A DNA stretch of 64,000 nucleotides from NCBI GenBank assembly GCA_030827005.1, contig JAVBJL010000009.1:103084-167083 (forward strand), in the 5' to 3' direction. Positions within the stretch are counted from its first letter, which is position 1; the number at the start of each line of letters is the position of its first letter. Position numbers and translations under genes: made by a program. This DNA is from Wigglesworthia glossinidia. Its GTDB lineage: Bacteria > Pseudomonadota > Gammaproteobacteria > Enterobacterales > Enterobacteriaceae. Shown here in pieces: positions 33,357-45,649 of this stretch. Below the pieces are notes generated by a model that was given only the letters and a program-made list of their open reading frames with translations, ran no database searches and had not been told where the DNA came from.

Positions 33357-34853
33357 ATGATTAATTATATAAATTTAAAAAAACTAATCTCTCCTTGGAT
33401 TTCTTCAAATAAGATACCTAATATTAGATTAAATGATATGACATTGAATAGCAAAAAAGTACATAAAAATACTTTATTTGTTGCTGTGTCAGGCAAAAAG
33501 CAACACGGAAAAAATTTTATTTTTGAAGCAATTCAGAACGGTTCAAAAGCAGTGATTGTAGAAACAAATGATGTATTAAAACATGGAAAAATTATATATA
33601 TCGATTTAATTCCAATAATTTTTTTTTATCAATTAAGTCGTGATCTTTCCATGTTATCTGGAAAATTTTATTATCATCCATCTAGATTAATTAAATTGAT
33701 TGGTATTACAGGAACTAATGGAAAAACTACGGTATCGTATTTTATTGCGAAATTGTTAAATTTTTTAGGAAAAACTAGCGGTATCATAGGAACTTTAGGG
33801 TATGGTTGTTTAAATAATTTAAAAAAATCTGAAAACACTACGTGTTCTGCTATTAAATGTCAAAAAATTTTAAATTATTTTTTGAAAAAAAAAGTTCATA
33901 CTGTTTCTATGGAAGTGTCTTCACACGGATTATCTCAAAATAGAGTAGATAATTTATATTTTTCAATAGCTATTTTTACTAATATCACTCATGAACATTT
34001 AGATTATCATAAAAAAATGACTGATTATATAAATGTAAAATGGAAATTATTTTCTAGATTATTTGTATCAAAATACATTATCAATATTGACGATAATATT
34101 GGAAAATATTGGGCACAAAAATTACCTAAATCCATTGTGGTTTCAACGAAAAAAAATATTTCTAAAAAATTTAAAAATCTCAAAATATACACAAAAAAAA
34201 TTTTGTTTCATAATAATGGAGTTAAAATTTTAATTGCATCCAGTTGGGGATCTGGAATAGTGAATATAAAAATTTTCGGAGAATTTAATATTAATAATTT
34301 ATTAATATCTGTTGCTGCACTATTAATTCTCGGTCATTCTTTCGTATCTATTTTAAATTATATCGAAAAAATTAATATGCCAAATGGGCGTATGGAAATA
34401 TTTTATCTTAAAAAAGTACCTAAAATAATTATTGATTATGCACATACTCCAGATGCTTTAAAACAATTACTTATAACCGTTATTTTGCATTTTAAACAAA
34501 ATATTTATGTTGTATTTGGATGTGGAGGAAATCGAGATCATAAAAAACGTGCAATGATGGGTCAAATATGCGAAAAATATGCTAAAAATATTATTATTAC
34601 GAATGATAATCCTCGATATGAAGATGAAGAAAAAATATTTCTTGATATTAAAAGTGGAATAAAAAATTTAAATAATGTCAAGTGTATCCCTTCTAGGGAA
34701 AATGCTATTTATTATGCTGTTAACAATTGTAATAAATCAGATATTATCGTTATTTTAGGAAAAGGTCATGAAGAATACCAACAAGTTAATTCTAAAAAAT
34801 ATTTTTATTCAGATAAAATTGTCGTAAATAATATATTAAAAAAAATTAAATGA
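33357..34853 (+). CDS. murE: UDP-MurNAc-tripeptide synthetase MurE
   Basis: GITGTNGKTTVSYF, TTCSA, DNPRYEDEEKIFLDI, ILGKGHEEYQ. Confidence 0.97.
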   Translation: MINYINLKKLISPWISSNKIPNIRLNDMTLNSKKVHKNTLFVAVSGKKQHGKNFIFEAIQNGSKAVIVETNDVLKHGKIIYIDLIPIIFFYQLSRDLSMLSGKFYYHPSRLIKLIGITGTNGKTTVSYFIAKLLNFLGKTSGIIGTLGYGCLNNLKKSENTTCSAIKCQKILNYFLKKKVHTVSMEVSSHGLSQNRVDNLYFSIAIFTNITHEHLDYHKKMTDYINVKWKLFSRLFVSKYIINIDDNIGKYWAQKLPKSIVVSTKKNISKKFKNLKIYTKKILFHNNGVKILIASSWGSGIVNIKIFGEFNINNLLISVAALLILGHSFVSILNYIEKINMPNGRMEIFYLKKVPKIIIDYAHTPDALKQLLITVILHFKQNIYVVFGCGGNRDHKKRAMMGQICEKYAKNIIITNDNPRYEDEEKIFLDIKSGIKNLNNVKCIPSRENAIYYAVNNCNKSDIIVILGKGHEEYQQVNSKKYFYSDKIVVNNILKKIK

Positions 34854-36235
34854 TTCCTATTTATTTAAAACAAGTAGCGTTTATCCTAAATGCTTTATAT
34901 AAAGGAAATAATTGCAAAATTGATACAATATCTTTTGATTCTCGTAAAATTAAGAAAAATCATAAATCACTATTTGTAGTAATTCGAGGAAAAAAATTTA
35001 ATGGAGAAGAATTTGTATACGAAGCAATCCAGAATGGAGCAATAGCTATTTTAAATACTAGATTATTACCAATTGATATACCTCAAATTATTGTAGATAA
35101 TGTTATTAATTCTTTAAAAAAAATTGCAATATGGTTACGTAATAATATTAACGTTAAAATTATTGCGATCACTGGATCTTGCGGAAAAACTTCAGTCAAG
35201 GAAATGGTATTTAATATTTTAAAAATACATGGAAAAACACTTGCGACAAAAAAAAATTTCAATAATAATTTAGGAGTTTTAATAACATTATTAGCGATAA
35301 AACAACATCATAAATTTGCTGTAATAGAAATTGGAGGAAGTCAATTTAATGAAATTAAATTATCTTCGCGTTTAATACGTCCAGATATAGTATTAATTAA
35401 TAATATTACAGAATCACATTTATCAGGATTTAAATCCCTATATGGCGTCTCCGTAGCAAAAGGAGAAATTTTTTCTGGAATGTTAAAAAATAGTATAGTA
35501 GTTTTAAATTCTGATAGTCATAACTGGTTATTATGGAAAAACAAAATACAGCAGCAATTAGTTATATGGTTTGGACTACGATATTCTCAAAAAAATTTTT
35601 TTCATTTGATCTCTATTATTCAAAAAAACTTAATAACAAAAATAAAATTAAAAACCCCATCTGGAATATTAAATATTACTTTAAATATGTTAGGTCATCA
35701 TAATGTTTCTAACGCTATAGCGGCAAGTATAATATCCTACTTAATAGGAGTAAACTTAATCAATATAGAACTTGGATTAAAGAGTTATTTTGCATTACCA
35801 GGGAGATTGTTTCCAATTTTTTTAAGTAAAAATTGTATACTACTAGATGATAGTTATAATGCTAACATGGGATCGATGATGGCATCCATATCAGTATTAC
35901 AAAAAATGCCCGGATATCGACTGATAGTTATTGGAGATATGTTGGATCTCGGTTTAAAAAGTGAAATTTTTTTACATAAAAAACTTGGAATTATTTTATC
36001 AGATACCAATATTCATAAAGTTTTTAGTATTGGTTGCATCAGTCAATTTACAAGCGATATGAGCAAAAAAGGTCATCATTATTTTAATACCGAGATGCTT
36101 GTAACGCATATAATACAGGTTCTTACTCAATATCCAGTTACTACTATATTAGTAAAAGGATCACATGACACAAAAATGTATAAAGTAGTAGAAATGTTAA
36201 AAGGAAATTTTAAGTATGCTAATATTTTTATTTAA
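34850..36235 (+). CDS. murF: UDP-MurNAc-pentapeptide synthetase MurF
   Basis: [26 protein letters not shown]; 4-nt ATGA overlap with murE. Confidence 0.96.
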   Translation: MIPIYLKQVAFILNALYKGNNCKIDTISFDSRKIKKNHKSLFVVIRGKKFNGEEFVYEAIQNGAIAILNTRLLPIDIPQIIVDNVINSLKKIAIWLRNNINVKIIAITGSCGKTSVKEMVFNILKIHGKTLATKKNFNNNLGVLITLLAIKQHHKFAVIEIGGSQFNEIKLSSRLIRPDIVLINNITESHLSGFKSLYGVSVAKGEIFSGMLKNSIVVLNSDSHNWLLWKNKIQQQLVIWFGLRYSQKNFFHLISIIQKNLITKIKLKTPSGILNITLNMLGHHNVSNAIAASIISYLIGVNLINIELGLKSYFALPGRLFPIFLSKNCILLDDSYNANMGSMMASISVLQKMPGYRLIVIGDMLDLGLKSEIFLHKKLGIILSDTNIHKVFSIGCISQFTSDMSKKGHHYFNTEMLVTHIIQVLTQYPVTTILVKGSHDTKMYKVVEMLKGNFKYANIFI

Positions 36236-37298
36236 TAAATTAATGCATATTTATTCTGGTTTCAATGTTTTTTCATATCTAACTGTACGTGCAATTGCCA
36301 GTTTAATTACGGCCTTTTTTTTATCTTTATGGATCGGACCGCATATTATTTCATTTTTAAAAAATATTCAAATAAATCAAATTATCCGTTTGGATGGACC
36401 CAAGTCTCATCTAAATAAGCATGGCACTCCAACGATGGGAGGAATAATGATATTAATTTCAATTATAATTTCTACACTATTTTGGTGTCATTTATTGAAT
36501 CCATATGTTTGGTGTGTTTTATATATTTTAATTGGATATGGAATAATCGGTTTTTATGACGATTATATGAAAATTATTAAAAATAGTTCTCAAGGTTTAC
36601 AAGCAAAATGGAAATATTTTTGGCAATCTATTATAGCATTAACTATTTCTTGTATAATATTTATAAAGTATAATAACTCTAATGCTACACAATTAGTTAT
36701 ACCTTTTGTTAAAGAATTTATGCCTCGATTAGGACTATGGTACATTATCATTACTTATTTAGTAATTGTTGGTACCAGTAATGCAGTCAATTTAACGGAT
36801 GGTTTAGATGGTTTAGCTATTATGCCTATAGTTTTTATAGCCTCAGGTTTTGCAATCATATCGTGGATTACTGGGAATGTAAATTTTGCTTGTTATTTAA
36901 ATTTACCTTATATTAGTTTTTCAGGAGAATTGGTAATAATATGCGCTGCTATTGTTGGTTCAGGATTAGGTTTTTTATGGTTTAATTCTTATCCAGCGCA
37001 AATTTTTATGGGAGATGTAGGATCTTTATCTCTAGGAGGCTCATTAGGGATAATTTCCGTTTTAGTAAGACAAGAAATATTACTTTTTATTATGGGAGGA
37101 ATATTTGTATTAGAAACGATATCTGTTATTTTACAAGTTATTTCTTTTAAACTAAGTGGAAAGAGAATTTTTCGTATGGCACCAATGCATCATCACTATG
37201 AATTAAAAGGATACTCAGAACCTAAAGTAATAGTACGATTTTGGATTATTTCTTTTATTTTAGTTTTAATAGGTATTGCAACATTAAAAGTGAGATAA
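36216..37298 (+). CDS. mraY: Phospho-MurNAc-pentapeptide translocase MraY
   Basis: [47 protein letters not shown]. Confidence 0.98.
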   Translation: MLIFLFNKLMHIYSGFNVFSYLTVRAIASLITAFFLSLWIGPHIISFLKNIQINQIIRLDGPKSHLNKHGTPTMGGIMILISIIISTLFWCHLLNPYVWCVLYILIGYGIIGFYDDYMKIIKNSSQGLQAKWKYFWQSIIALTISCIIFIKYNNSNATQLVIPFVKEFMPRLGLWYIIITYLVIVGTSNAVNLTDGLDGLAIMPIVFIASGFAIISWITGNVNFACYLNLPYISFSGELVIICAAIVGSGLGFLWFNSYPAQIFMGDVGSLSLGGSLGIISVLVRQEILLFIMGGIFVLETISVILQVISFKLSGKRIFRMAPMHHHYELKGYSEPKVIVRFWIISFILVLIGIATLKVR

Positions 37299-37305
37299 AA
37301 TATAA

Positions 37306-38628
37306 ATGAAATCTTATGCAGGAAAAAAAATTATAATTATTGGATTAGGAAAAACAGGATTATCTTGTATAAATTTTTTTTATCGCCGTGGAATCAAACC
37401 ATGGCTAATGGACGAAAATAATACACCAAAATTTTTAAAACAAATTCCATCAGATTTACCATGTCATTTAGGAAGTTTAAATACAAAATGGATATTGCAA
37501 TCCACTTTAATTGTTATTAGCCCAGGAATTCCATTATCACACCCATCATTAATAGCAGCAAAACAAGCAAAAATCGAAATTGTTGGAGATATAGAATTAT
37601 TTGCCAGAGAAGCATTAAAACCAATTATAGCTATTACAGGATCTAATGGAAAAAGCACAGTAACGGCTATGCTAGGAAAAATAGCTTATTATTCAGGAAT
37701 TGAAATAGGTATAGGAGGTAATTTAGGCACGCCAGCATTAAATTTATTAAATAAAAAAAATTGTCAATTATATATTATCGAAGTTTCTAGTTTTCAATTA
37801 GAAAGTACGTATAAACTCAATACTATTGTTTCATCGATACTAAACATCACTCATGATCATATGGACCGTTATCCTTTAGGAATTAATCAATATCGTGCAT
37901 ATAAATTAAAAATTTATAATTATGCTAAAGTTAGTTTAATAAATTTAGATGATCCATTAACATGGCCAATTAAAAATAATATTAATAAAATATATATGGG
38001 ATTTTCAAAAAATTTAGGAGAATATCAAATTAAAAAAACAAAAAAAGGCATATGGTTAGTGGCACATAACAAGTTTATAATGAAGTGCTCATGCATGAAA
38101 ATTCAAGGATATCATAATTATCTTAATGCGTTATCGGCATTAGCGATTGCAGATATTGTACATTTTCCTCGCGACGCTATCGTTAAAGCTTTAAGTAACT
38201 TTTCTGGATTATCACATAGATTTCAATTAATTTTGAAAAAAAATAACGTTTCTTGGATTAATGATTCTAAATCTACAAATATAGAGAGTACTAAAACTGC
38301 TTTAATGTCAACTTATACCAAAGGTATGATCCATTTGTTGTTAGGTGGAGATAGTAAAAAATCAGCAAATTTATCAGTATTATCAAATATTTTAAAAAAA
38401 AAGAAGGTTCAATTATATTGTTTTGGTAAAGACGCCAATTTACTATCTAAAATTCATAATCATGCAGAAATTAGTTGTACTTTAAAACAATCAATAATTA
38501 AGATTAAAAAAAATTTAAAACCTGGAGATGTAGTATTACTATCACCTGCCTGCTCTAGCTTAGATCAATTTAAAAATTTTAGAGATAGAGGAAATCAGTT
38601 CACACAGCTTGCAAAACAATTTGGATAA
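37306..38628 (+). CDS. murD: UDP-MurNAc-L-Ala--D-Glu ligase MurD
   Basis: [48 protein letters not shown]. Confidence 0.97.
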   Translation: MKSYAGKKIIIIGLGKTGLSCINFFYRRGIKPWLMDENNTPKFLKQIPSDLPCHLGSLNTKWILQSTLIVISPGIPLSHPSLIAAKQAKIEIVGDIELFAREALKPIIAITGSNGKSTVTAMLGKIAYYSGIEIGIGGNLGTPALNLLNKKNCQLYIIEVSSFQLESTYKLNTIVSSILNITHDHMDRYPLGINQYRAYKLKIYNYAKVSLINLDDPLTWPIKNNINKIYMGFSKNLGEYQIKKTKKGIWLVAHNKFIMKCSCMKIQGYHNYLNALSALAIADIVHFPRDAIVKALSNFSGLSHRFQLILKKNNVSWINDSKSTNIESTKTALMSTYTKGMIHLLLGGDSKKSANLSVLSNILKKKKVQLYCFGKDANLLSKIHNHAEISCTLKQSIIKIKKNLKPGDVVLLSPACSSLDQFKNFRDRGNQFTQLAKQFG

Positions 38629-39796
38629 ATTAAAATACATATACATGATATACAATAATCAAACAAGTAAAGATAAAATAATATCATTTTATGATAAAAA
38701 ACTATTATTTGTAATTGTAGGATTAAGTATTACCGGTTTTATTATGGTAGCATCGGCATCCATATCTTTTGGGATTAGATTGTATAATGATCCATTTTAT
38801 TTCACAAAACGTAATTTTTTATATTTCTTTATATCTTTTTATGCATTTTTTCAGGTACTAAAATACCCAACAATTTTTTGGGAAAATTATAGTAAAATAG
38901 GGTTATTAAGTACTCTCTTTTTATTATGCACTATGTTTTTATATGGAGATAACATCAATGGAGCAATAAGATGGATATCTATTGGATCATTACATTTTCA
39001 ACCTTCGGAGTGGTCTAAATTAGTATTATTTTTTTATATTTCACATTATATATCAAGAAAACATAATGAATTGAAAAATACGTTTTGGGGTTTTTGCAAA
39101 CCAATCATAATTACTTTAATATTTATAATATTACTACTTATACAACCTGATCTTGGAAATGCACTAATTTTATTTTTTACCACTTTAATTTTGTTATTTT
39201 TAGTTGGAATTAAATTATGGCAATTTTTTTCTATATTTTTATTTGGATTATTAACAATTATAATACTAATTATTTATAAGCCATACAGGATACGTAGAAT
39301 ATTAGCTTTTTGGAATCCATGGAATGATCCATTTGATAGTGGATATCAAATTACTCAATCGTTAATGGCATTTGGAAGAGGGAAAATCTTTGGAACTGGA
39401 TTGGGTAATTCCATACAAAAACTAGAATATTTACCAGAAGCACATACGGATTTTATTTTTTCGGTTTTAGGAGAAGAACTGGGATACTTGGGATCTATAC
39501 TAATACTATTCATGATATTTTTTATGTCTATACGTATATTATATATAGGAAAAAGATCTTTAACAAATAAAAATCAAACTTCTGGATATTTTTCTTATGC
39601 AATAGGAACTTGGTTAAGTTTACAAGCAATTATGAATATTGGGGGCGTCGTAGGTATTTTACCAGTGAAAGGGTTAACGTTACCTCTTATTAGTTATGGA
39701 GGATCTAGTTTGATTACTGTTTTATTATCATTAGCTTTTGTATTAAGATTAGATTTTGAATTACGTTTAAAAAAATATCAAGCCTTTATACTATGA
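38609..39796 (+). CDS. ftsW: Lipid II polymerase/flippase FtsW (SEDS family)
   Basis: [48 protein letters not shown]; start may be the downstream ATG MIYNN. Confidence 0.96.
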   Translation: MQNNLDKLKYIYMIYNNQTSKDKIISFYDKKLLFVIVGLSITGFIMVASASISFGIRLYNDPFYFTKRNFLYFFISFYAFFQVLKYPTIFWENYSKIGLLSTLFLLCTMFLYGDNINGAIRWISIGSLHFQPSEWSKLVLFFYISHYISRKHNELKNTFWGFCKPIIITLIFIILLLIQPDLGNALILFFTTLILLFLVGIKLWQFFSIFLFGLLTIIILIIYKPYRIRRILAFWNPWNDPFDSGYQITQSLMAFGRGKIFGTGLGNSIQKLEYLPEAHTDFIFSVLGEELGYLGSILILFMIFFMSIRILYIGKRSLTNKNQTSGYFSYAIGTWLSLQAIMNIGGVVGILPVKGLTLPLISYGGSSLITVLLSLAFVLRLDFELRLKKYQAFIL

Positions 39797-40875
39797 AAAA
39801 CAAAAAAAAAATACATATTTTAATTTCAGGAGGGGGTAGCGGAGGACATGTATTTGTTGGGTTATCAGTTGCTAAATATCTAATCAATACTGGATGTAGT
39901 GTAACATGGATAGGAGCTAAAAAAAAAATAGAATCTCGACTAATACCTAAAAATAAAATTCCAATTACATATTTTTATGTAAGCGGATTTTGCGGAAAAA
40001 ACATTTTTTTAAAATTTGTTAGTATCATAAAAATGATATATGCTTCGTTCAAAGCTAAAACATTCATAAAAAAAATACAACCAGATATTGTTTTTTCTAC
40101 TGGAGGATATGCATCTTTACCGGGATCTATAGCCTCATGGATGCTAAGTATTCCATTAGTTATACACGAACAAAATAGAGTTCCTGGACTAGCAAATTTT
40201 TTGATATTTAAATTATCTAATTGTAAAATTTTACAAGCATTTCCTAATACTTTTCCACACTCTAAAGTAGTAGGAAACCCTATTAGAGACGATATTTTAC
40301 ATATAAATACTCCTGAAATAAGATTTCAAAAACGCTCTGGACCTTTACGTTTACTGATACTTGGTGGAAGTCAAGGTGCATCGATATTAAATGACATGAT
40401 TCCATCAATCTTAAAAAGATTGCCTAATAAATTCCATGTTATACATCAATCAGGATCTTATGAACATATAAAAGTAAAAAATAAATATAAACAATTATCA
40501 TCTAATATAAAATATAAAGTGGCTATGTTTATAAAAAATATTTATAAAGCTTACAATTGGGCAGATTTAGTAATCTGTCGATCAGGTGCTTTGACAGTTA
40601 GTGAAATCGCTTATATCGGATTAGCTGCTTTATTTATTCCGTATCCTCATAAAGATAACCAACAATACTGGAACGCTAAAATATTAGAATCAGTAGGTGC
40701 AGCTAAAATTATTTTACAAAATCAATCTACAAAAAAAAATATTTTAAAAATATTAAACAGTTGGAATCGAGAAAAATCTCTTATAATGTCTAAAAAGTCA
40801 AAAAATTTAAAAATAAAAAACGCGACAAAAAAAATCGTATATGAAATCTATCAATTGTTAAATATTGCACAATGA
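39793..40875 (+). CDS. murG: UDP-GlcNAc transferase MurG
   Basis: SGGGSGGHVFVGLSVA, HEQNRVPGLAN, GGSQGASILND. Confidence 0.97.
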   Translation: MKNKKKIHILISGGGSGGHVFVGLSVAKYLINTGCSVTWIGAKKKIESRLIPKNKIPITYFYVSGFCGKNIFLKFVSIIKMIYASFKAKTFIKKIQPDIVFSTGGYASLPGSIASWMLSIPLVIHEQNRVPGLANFLIFKLSNCKILQAFPNTFPHSKVVGNPIRDDILHINTPEIRFQKRSGPLRLLILGGSQGASILNDMIPSILKRLPNKFHVIHQSGSYEHIKVKNKYKQLSSNIKYKVAMFIKNIYKAYNWADLVICRSGALTVSEIAYIGLAALFIPYPHKDNQQYWNAKILESVGAAKIILQNQSTKKNILKILNSWNREKSLIMSKKSKNLKIKNATKKIVYEIYQLLNIAQ

Positions 40876-40889
40876 CGAAATAATTTTAT

Positions 40890-42326
40890 ATGAATAAGAA
40901 GGATTTACTTTTTTCAAATATCTTAAAATCCGATAGAATTCATTTCATTGGAATCGGAGGAGTTGGGATGGGTTCTCTTGCAGAGATAATGATAAATTTA
41001 GGATATAACATTAGCGGATCAGATATAATTGAAAATTCAATGATTATTCGTCTTAAAAATCTAGGTATAAAAATTTTTAATAAACATTCTTACCAAAATA
41101 TTTTTTCTTCTAAATTAATTGTAGTTTCCAGTGCTATATCGAAAACCAACGAAGAAATTTTAACTGCTAAAAAATATAATATTCCAGTTATCAAAAGGGC
41201 AGAAATGTTATCTAGATTGATGAAATATAAATATAAAATTATCGTATCTGGAACACATGGAAAAACAACGACTACTGCAATGATTTATAGTATTTTTAAA
41301 TCGGCACATTTACATCCAACTTATATAAATGGCGGGCAATTAATAAGGGAAGATACTTATAGTTATTTAGATAATGGCCGTTATTGGATCGCTGAAGCAG
41401 ACGAAAGTGATGCGTCTTTTTTATATTTTAAACCAACTGTTGCAATAGTTACTAGTATAGACGAAGAACATTTAAATTTTTACCAAGGAAAATTTAATAA
41501 TTTAAAATTAGCTTTTATTAAATTTTTAAATAATGTATCTTACGACGGATATGTTGTATTATGCATTGACGATACTGCTATTCAAGAGATTTTACCTAAA
41601 ATCAATCGAAAAGTTATTACTTATGGTTTTAATAAAAATTCTGATTTATATATAACAAATTATTTTCATAAACGTTTCTTGTTCACTTTCGAGGTTTATA
41701 TTAAAAAAATTAAACAATATATCTCTATAAATCTTAAAACTCCTGGAAATTTTAATATTCTCAATGCCACAGCGGCTATTGCCGTTGCATTGGAAGAAGG
41801 CATTAATCATGATATAATTTTAAATTCTATTTTAAAATTTCCAGGAGTATATAGAAGATTTAATTATAAAAATAACTATGATTTAAAATTAATTAATAAA
41901 AAATTAGGAAAAATTACATTAATCGATGATTATGGTCATCATCCTACTGAAATACAATTAACTATTCAAATTATTAGAGATTTATGGTGTAATAGAAGAT
42001 TGATAATGGTATTTCAGCCACACAGATATACTCGCATGCAATCTTTATATGAAGATTTTATAAAAACTTTATCTCAAGTAGATATCTTATTGATATTAGA
42101 AGTATATCCTGCCGGAGAAAAATCTATCTCTGAAATAAATAGCAAAAAATTTTGCAAAGATATTAAAAATATAAAAAAAATAAGAGCTATATTTGTTTTA
42201 AATAAATTTATTTTATATAAAGAATTAGATTCATTACTTGTAGATAATGATATCCTTTTGTTGCAAGGAGCAGGGGATATTGAATTAATTTTTAAACAAC
42301 TCATGGGTCGTATGCGTCTAAATTAA
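40890..42326 (+). CDS. murC: UDP-MurNAc--L-alanine ligase MurC
   Basis: HFIGIGGVGMGSLAEIM, SGTHGKTTTTAMI, DDYGHHPTEIQLTI. Confidence 0.97.
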   Translation: MNKKDLLFSNILKSDRIHFIGIGGVGMGSLAEIMINLGYNISGSDIIENSMIIRLKNLGIKIFNKHSYQNIFSSKLIVVSSAISKTNEEILTAKKYNIPVIKRAEMLSRLMKYKYKIIVSGTHGKTTTTAMIYSIFKSAHLHPTYINGGQLIREDTYSYLDNGRYWIAEADESDASFLYFKPTVAIVTSIDEEHLNFYQGKFNNLKLAFIKFLNNVSYDGYVVLCIDDTAIQEILPKINRKVITYGFNKNSDLYITNYFHKRFLFTFEVYIKKIKQYISINLKTPGNFNILNATAAIAVALEEGINHDIILNSILKFPGVYRRFNYKNNYDLKLINKKLGKITLIDDYGHHPTEIQLTIQIIRDLWCNRRLIMVFQPHRYTRMQSLYEDFIKTLSQVDILLILEVYPAGEKSISEINSKKFCKDIKNIKKIRAIFVLNKFILYKELDSLLVDNDILLLQGAGDIELIFKQLMGRMRLN

Positions 42327-42360
42327 ATAAAACAAGAAACTTATAATTACCAAGATTTTA

Positions 42361-43098
42361 ATGTTTATCAAAAATTTTTATAAAAAAAGAAAAAAGTCGT
42401 ATGAAGTTGTTTTTTTATTTATATCTTTAGGATGCATAGCATGGTTTATATGGAGCATAGTAAAATTTTCTAATATTTTATTTGTTTTTCCATTATCTAA
42501 AATAGTTATTAAAGGAAATCGCAATTTTACCACAAAAGAAGACATTAATCAAATTATTTTAAATATAAAATATTCTAAAAAATTTATTCAAAAAGATATA
42601 ATTACTATCCAAACTAACATAAAAAGAATGCCATGGATTCAAGAAGCTTGCATAGAAAAAAAATGGCCAGATTTTTTGATAATTAAGCTTTTAGAATATA
42701 CGCCAATAGGATTCTGGAACGAAAGTTATTTTATAGATATACACGGAAAGATTTTTTATGCACCTAAAAATCGATTAAAAAAAGTAAAAAATTTACCAAA
42801 AATATATGCACCTTTGAATACTGAAAAAAATATTTTTCATATTTTGTTAAAAATCAAAAACATCTTGGAAAAAGAAGAAATATTTTTAAGTTCAATTTAT
42901 GTTGGAGAACAATTTACATGGGAATTAACTATAGAAAATAATTTAAAGATAAGATTAGGACGGTATGATAAAATATACAGATTAAAACGATTTGTAAAAG
43001 TATATCCAGTATTATTAAAAATAGCGCAGAAAGAAAACAAAAAAATAAAATATATAGATCTTAGATACAATTCAGGATTAGCAATTGGATATAAATAA
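42361..43098 (+). CDS. ftsQ: Cell division protein FtsQ
   Basis: 245 aa, N-terminal TM, POTRA-like IVIKGNRNFTTKEDIN, IDLRYNSGLAIGYK C-terminus; between murC and ftsA. Confidence 0.92.
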   Translation: MFIKNFYKKRKKSYEVVFLFISLGCIAWFIWSIVKFSNILFVFPLSKIVIKGNRNFTTKEDINQIILNIKYSKKFIQKDIITIQTNIKRMPWIQEACIEKKWPDFLIIKLLEYTPIGFWNESYFIDIHGKIFYAPKNRLKKVKNLPKIYAPLNTEKNIFHILLKIKNILEKEEIFLSSIYVGEQFTWELTIENNLKIRLGRYDKIYRLKRFVKVYPVLLKIAQKENKKIKYIDLRYNSGLAIGYK

Positions 43099-43127
43099 TA
43101 AATTTTATAATAGCATAGGCAAAATTT

Positions 43128-44384
43128 ATGACGAGAGAGACGAATAAAAAACTAGTAGGGCTAGAAATTGGCACATCTAAAGTCGCTCTTCTTGTAGGAG
43201 ATGTTTTACCCGATGGTATTATAAAAATTATTGGATCCGGTAATTCTCCTTCTAAAGGAATCGACAAAGGTGGAGTGAATGATTTAGAAGCAGTAGTAGA
43301 ATGTGTACAACAAGCGTTACATCAGGCAGAAATGACATCTAAGTGTCATATCGAATCGGCATATCTTGCCCTTTCAGGAAAACATATTGCATGCCAAAAT
43401 GAAATTGGAATTGTACCAATTACTGAAGAGGAAGTCACTCAAGAAGATGTAGAAAATGTTGTACATACCGCAAAATCTGTACGAATAAAAAACGAACACC
43501 GTATCCTCCATGTTATTCCGCAAGATTATACTATTGACTATCAAGAAGGCATTAAGAATCCTATTGGTTTAGCAGGAATGAGAATGCAAGCAAGTGTACA
43601 TTTGATTACATGTCATAATGATATGGCAAAGAATATGATTAAAGCTGTACGTAAATGTGGAGTGAAAATAGATCAATTAATTTTTTCCGGATTAGCATCT
43701 AGCTGTTCAGTATTAACCGAAGACGAAAAAGAACTTGGAGTCTGCATAGTAGATATGGGCGGAGGTACAATGGATATCGCGATTTATACAGCAGGAGCAC
43801 TACGATATACAAAAGTAATCCCATATGCAGGAAACATAGTTACTAAAGATATTTCTTATGCTTTTGGAACACCTCCTTTAGAAGCCGAATCAATTAAAAT
43901 TCATTATGGATGCGCTCTGAAATCATTAGTAAATAAAGAAGAAGTTGTTGAAATTGCCAGCTTGGGAGGAAGACCTAGAAGAAGCCTACAAAGAACAACT
44001 TTAGCAGAAGTAATTGAACCAAGATATATAGAATTATTACATTTGGTTAGTAATGAAATTTTAAATTTGCAAAAACAATTGCGTTCTGCAAAAATTAAAC
44101 ATCATTTATCGGCCGGGATAGTCCTGACAGGAGGAGCATCCCAGATAGATGGTTTATCCGATTGTGCACAACAGGTATTTCGTATGCAAGTACGTATTGG
44201 AAAACCTCAAAATGTATCAGGATTAACTGAATCTATAAATCATCCATATCATTCAACTGTAGCAGGTTTATTACATTACGGAAAAGAATATATCTTTAAC
44301 AAAGATGTTGAAACAGCAGAAAAATATACTTTTTTTGCAAATTGGATAAAAAAATTTAATAATTGGATTAAAAAAGAATTTTAA
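43128..44384 (+). CDS. ftsA: Cell division protein FtsA
   Basis: VGLEIGTSKVALLVGDVLPDG, VDMGGGTMDIAIYT, VLTGGASQIDGL. Confidence 0.98.
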   Translation: MTRETNKKLVGLEIGTSKVALLVGDVLPDGIIKIIGSGNSPSKGIDKGGVNDLEAVVECVQQALHQAEMTSKCHIESAYLALSGKHIACQNEIGIVPITEEEVTQEDVENVVHTAKSVRIKNEHRILHVIPQDYTIDYQEGIKNPIGLAGMRMQASVHLITCHNDMAKNMIKAVRKCGVKIDQLIFSGLASSCSVLTEDEKELGVCIVDMGGGTMDIAIYTAGALRYTKVIPYAGNIVTKDISYAFGTPPLEAESIKIHYGCALKSLVNKEEVVEIASLGGRPRRSLQRTTLAEVIEPRYIELLHLVSNEILNLQKQLRSAKIKHHLSAGIVLTGGASQIDGLSDCAQQVFRMQVRIGKPQNVSGLTESINHPYHSTVAGLLHYGKEYIFNKDVETAEKYTFFANWIKKFNNWIKKEF

Positions 44385-44444
44385 AAACTTGAAAATTAAG
44401 TCAGATCAATTCTATTGATTCGATTATAGTTTTGGAGATAAATT

Positions 44445-45602
44445 ATGTTTGAACCCATGGAATTAACTAGCGATGCAGTTATTAAGGTAATTGGAGTTGG
44501 TGGTGGCGGAGGAAATGCAGTTGAACATATGGTACGCGAATGTATTGAAGGAGTAGATTTTTTTGCAGTTAATACTGACGCTCAAGCGCTAAAAAAAACC
44601 GAAGTAAATCAAACAATTCAAATTGGAAATAATATTACAAAAGGGTTAGGAGCAGGTGCAAATCCAGAGATAGGACGTAATTCTGCAGAAGAAGATAAAG
44701 ATGCATTACGTTCCATGTTAGATGGTGCAGATATGGTATTTATTGCTTCTGGAATGGGTGGTGGAACTGGAACAGGAGCAGCTCCAGTAGTTGCTGAAAT
44801 CGCTAAAGATCTTGGAATTTTAACTGTAGCAGTAGTTACAAAACCATTTAACTTTGAAGGTAAAAAACGTATGTTATTTGCCGAACAAGGAATCGATGAG
44901 CTTGCAAAAAGCGTAGATTCTTTAATTATCATTCCAAATGATAAATTATTAAAAGTATTAGGAAGAGGTATTTCATTACTAGATGCATTTAGTGCAGCAA
45001 ATGATGTTTTAAAAAATGCAGTGCAAGGCATTGCAGAACTAATTACGCGTCCAGGATTAATTAATGTAGACTTTGCAGATGTAAAAACAGTAATGTCAGA
45101 AATGGGGTATGCTATGATGGGATCTGGAACTGCTAAAGGAGAAAATAGATCAGAAGAATCATCTGAAATGGCAATATCTAGTCCTTTATTAGAAGATATA
45201 GATCTTTCTGGTGCACGCGGAGTATTAGTTAATATTACTGCAGGCTTTGATTTACGTTTAGATGAATTTGAATCTGTAGGAAATACTGTACGTTCTTTTG
45301 CCTCAGATAACGCTACAGTTGTAATTGGAACTTCTTTAGATCCCAATATGAACGAAGAGTTACGCGTAACCGTTGTAGCCACAGGTATTGGAATGGATAA
45401 AAGACCCGAAATTAAGTTAGTAAAGAATATTGATTCTAATAAAAAAAATATAGATCATTTTAGCTATAATTATCAAGGATCACCTTTAGAAAACAAAATG
45501 CTTATGAATAAAAAATTATTTAATAATAAAAAAATAATAGAAGATAATCTTCAATCTGATTATTTAGACATTCCCGCTTTTTTACGTAAACAAGCGGACT
45601 AA
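44445..45602 (+). CDS. ftsZ: Cell division GTPase FtsZ
   Basis: GVGGGGGNAVEHM, GMGGGTGTGAAPVVAE, C-terminal DYLDIPAFLRKQAD. Confidence 0.99.
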   Translation: MFEPMELTSDAVIKVIGVGGGGGNAVEHMVRECIEGVDFFAVNTDAQALKKTEVNQTIQIGNNITKGLGAGANPEIGRNSAEEDKDALRSMLDGADMVFIASGMGGGTGTGAAPVVAEIAKDLGILTVAVVTKPFNFEGKKRMLFAEQGIDELAKSVDSLIIIPNDKLLKVLGRGISLLDAFSAANDVLKNAVQGIAELITRPGLINVDFADVKTVMSEMGYAMMGSGTAKGENRSEESSEMAISSPLLEDIDLSGARGVLVNITAGFDLRLDEFESVGNTVRSFASDNATVVIGTSLDPNMNEELRVTVVATGIGMDKRPEIKLVKNIDSNKKNIDHFSYNYQGSPLENKMLMNKKLFNNKKIIEDNLQSDYLDIPAFLRKQAD

Positions 45603-45649
45603 TTAAATAAATAAAATTATTTTATATAATATTGTAATAAAAATAATCT

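Noticed and set aside
44618-45382. 254-aa antisense ORF opposite ftsZ
   Set aside because: Sits fully inside highly conserved ftsZ on the other strand; its length follows from ftsZ codon usage, and the protein resembles no family I know.
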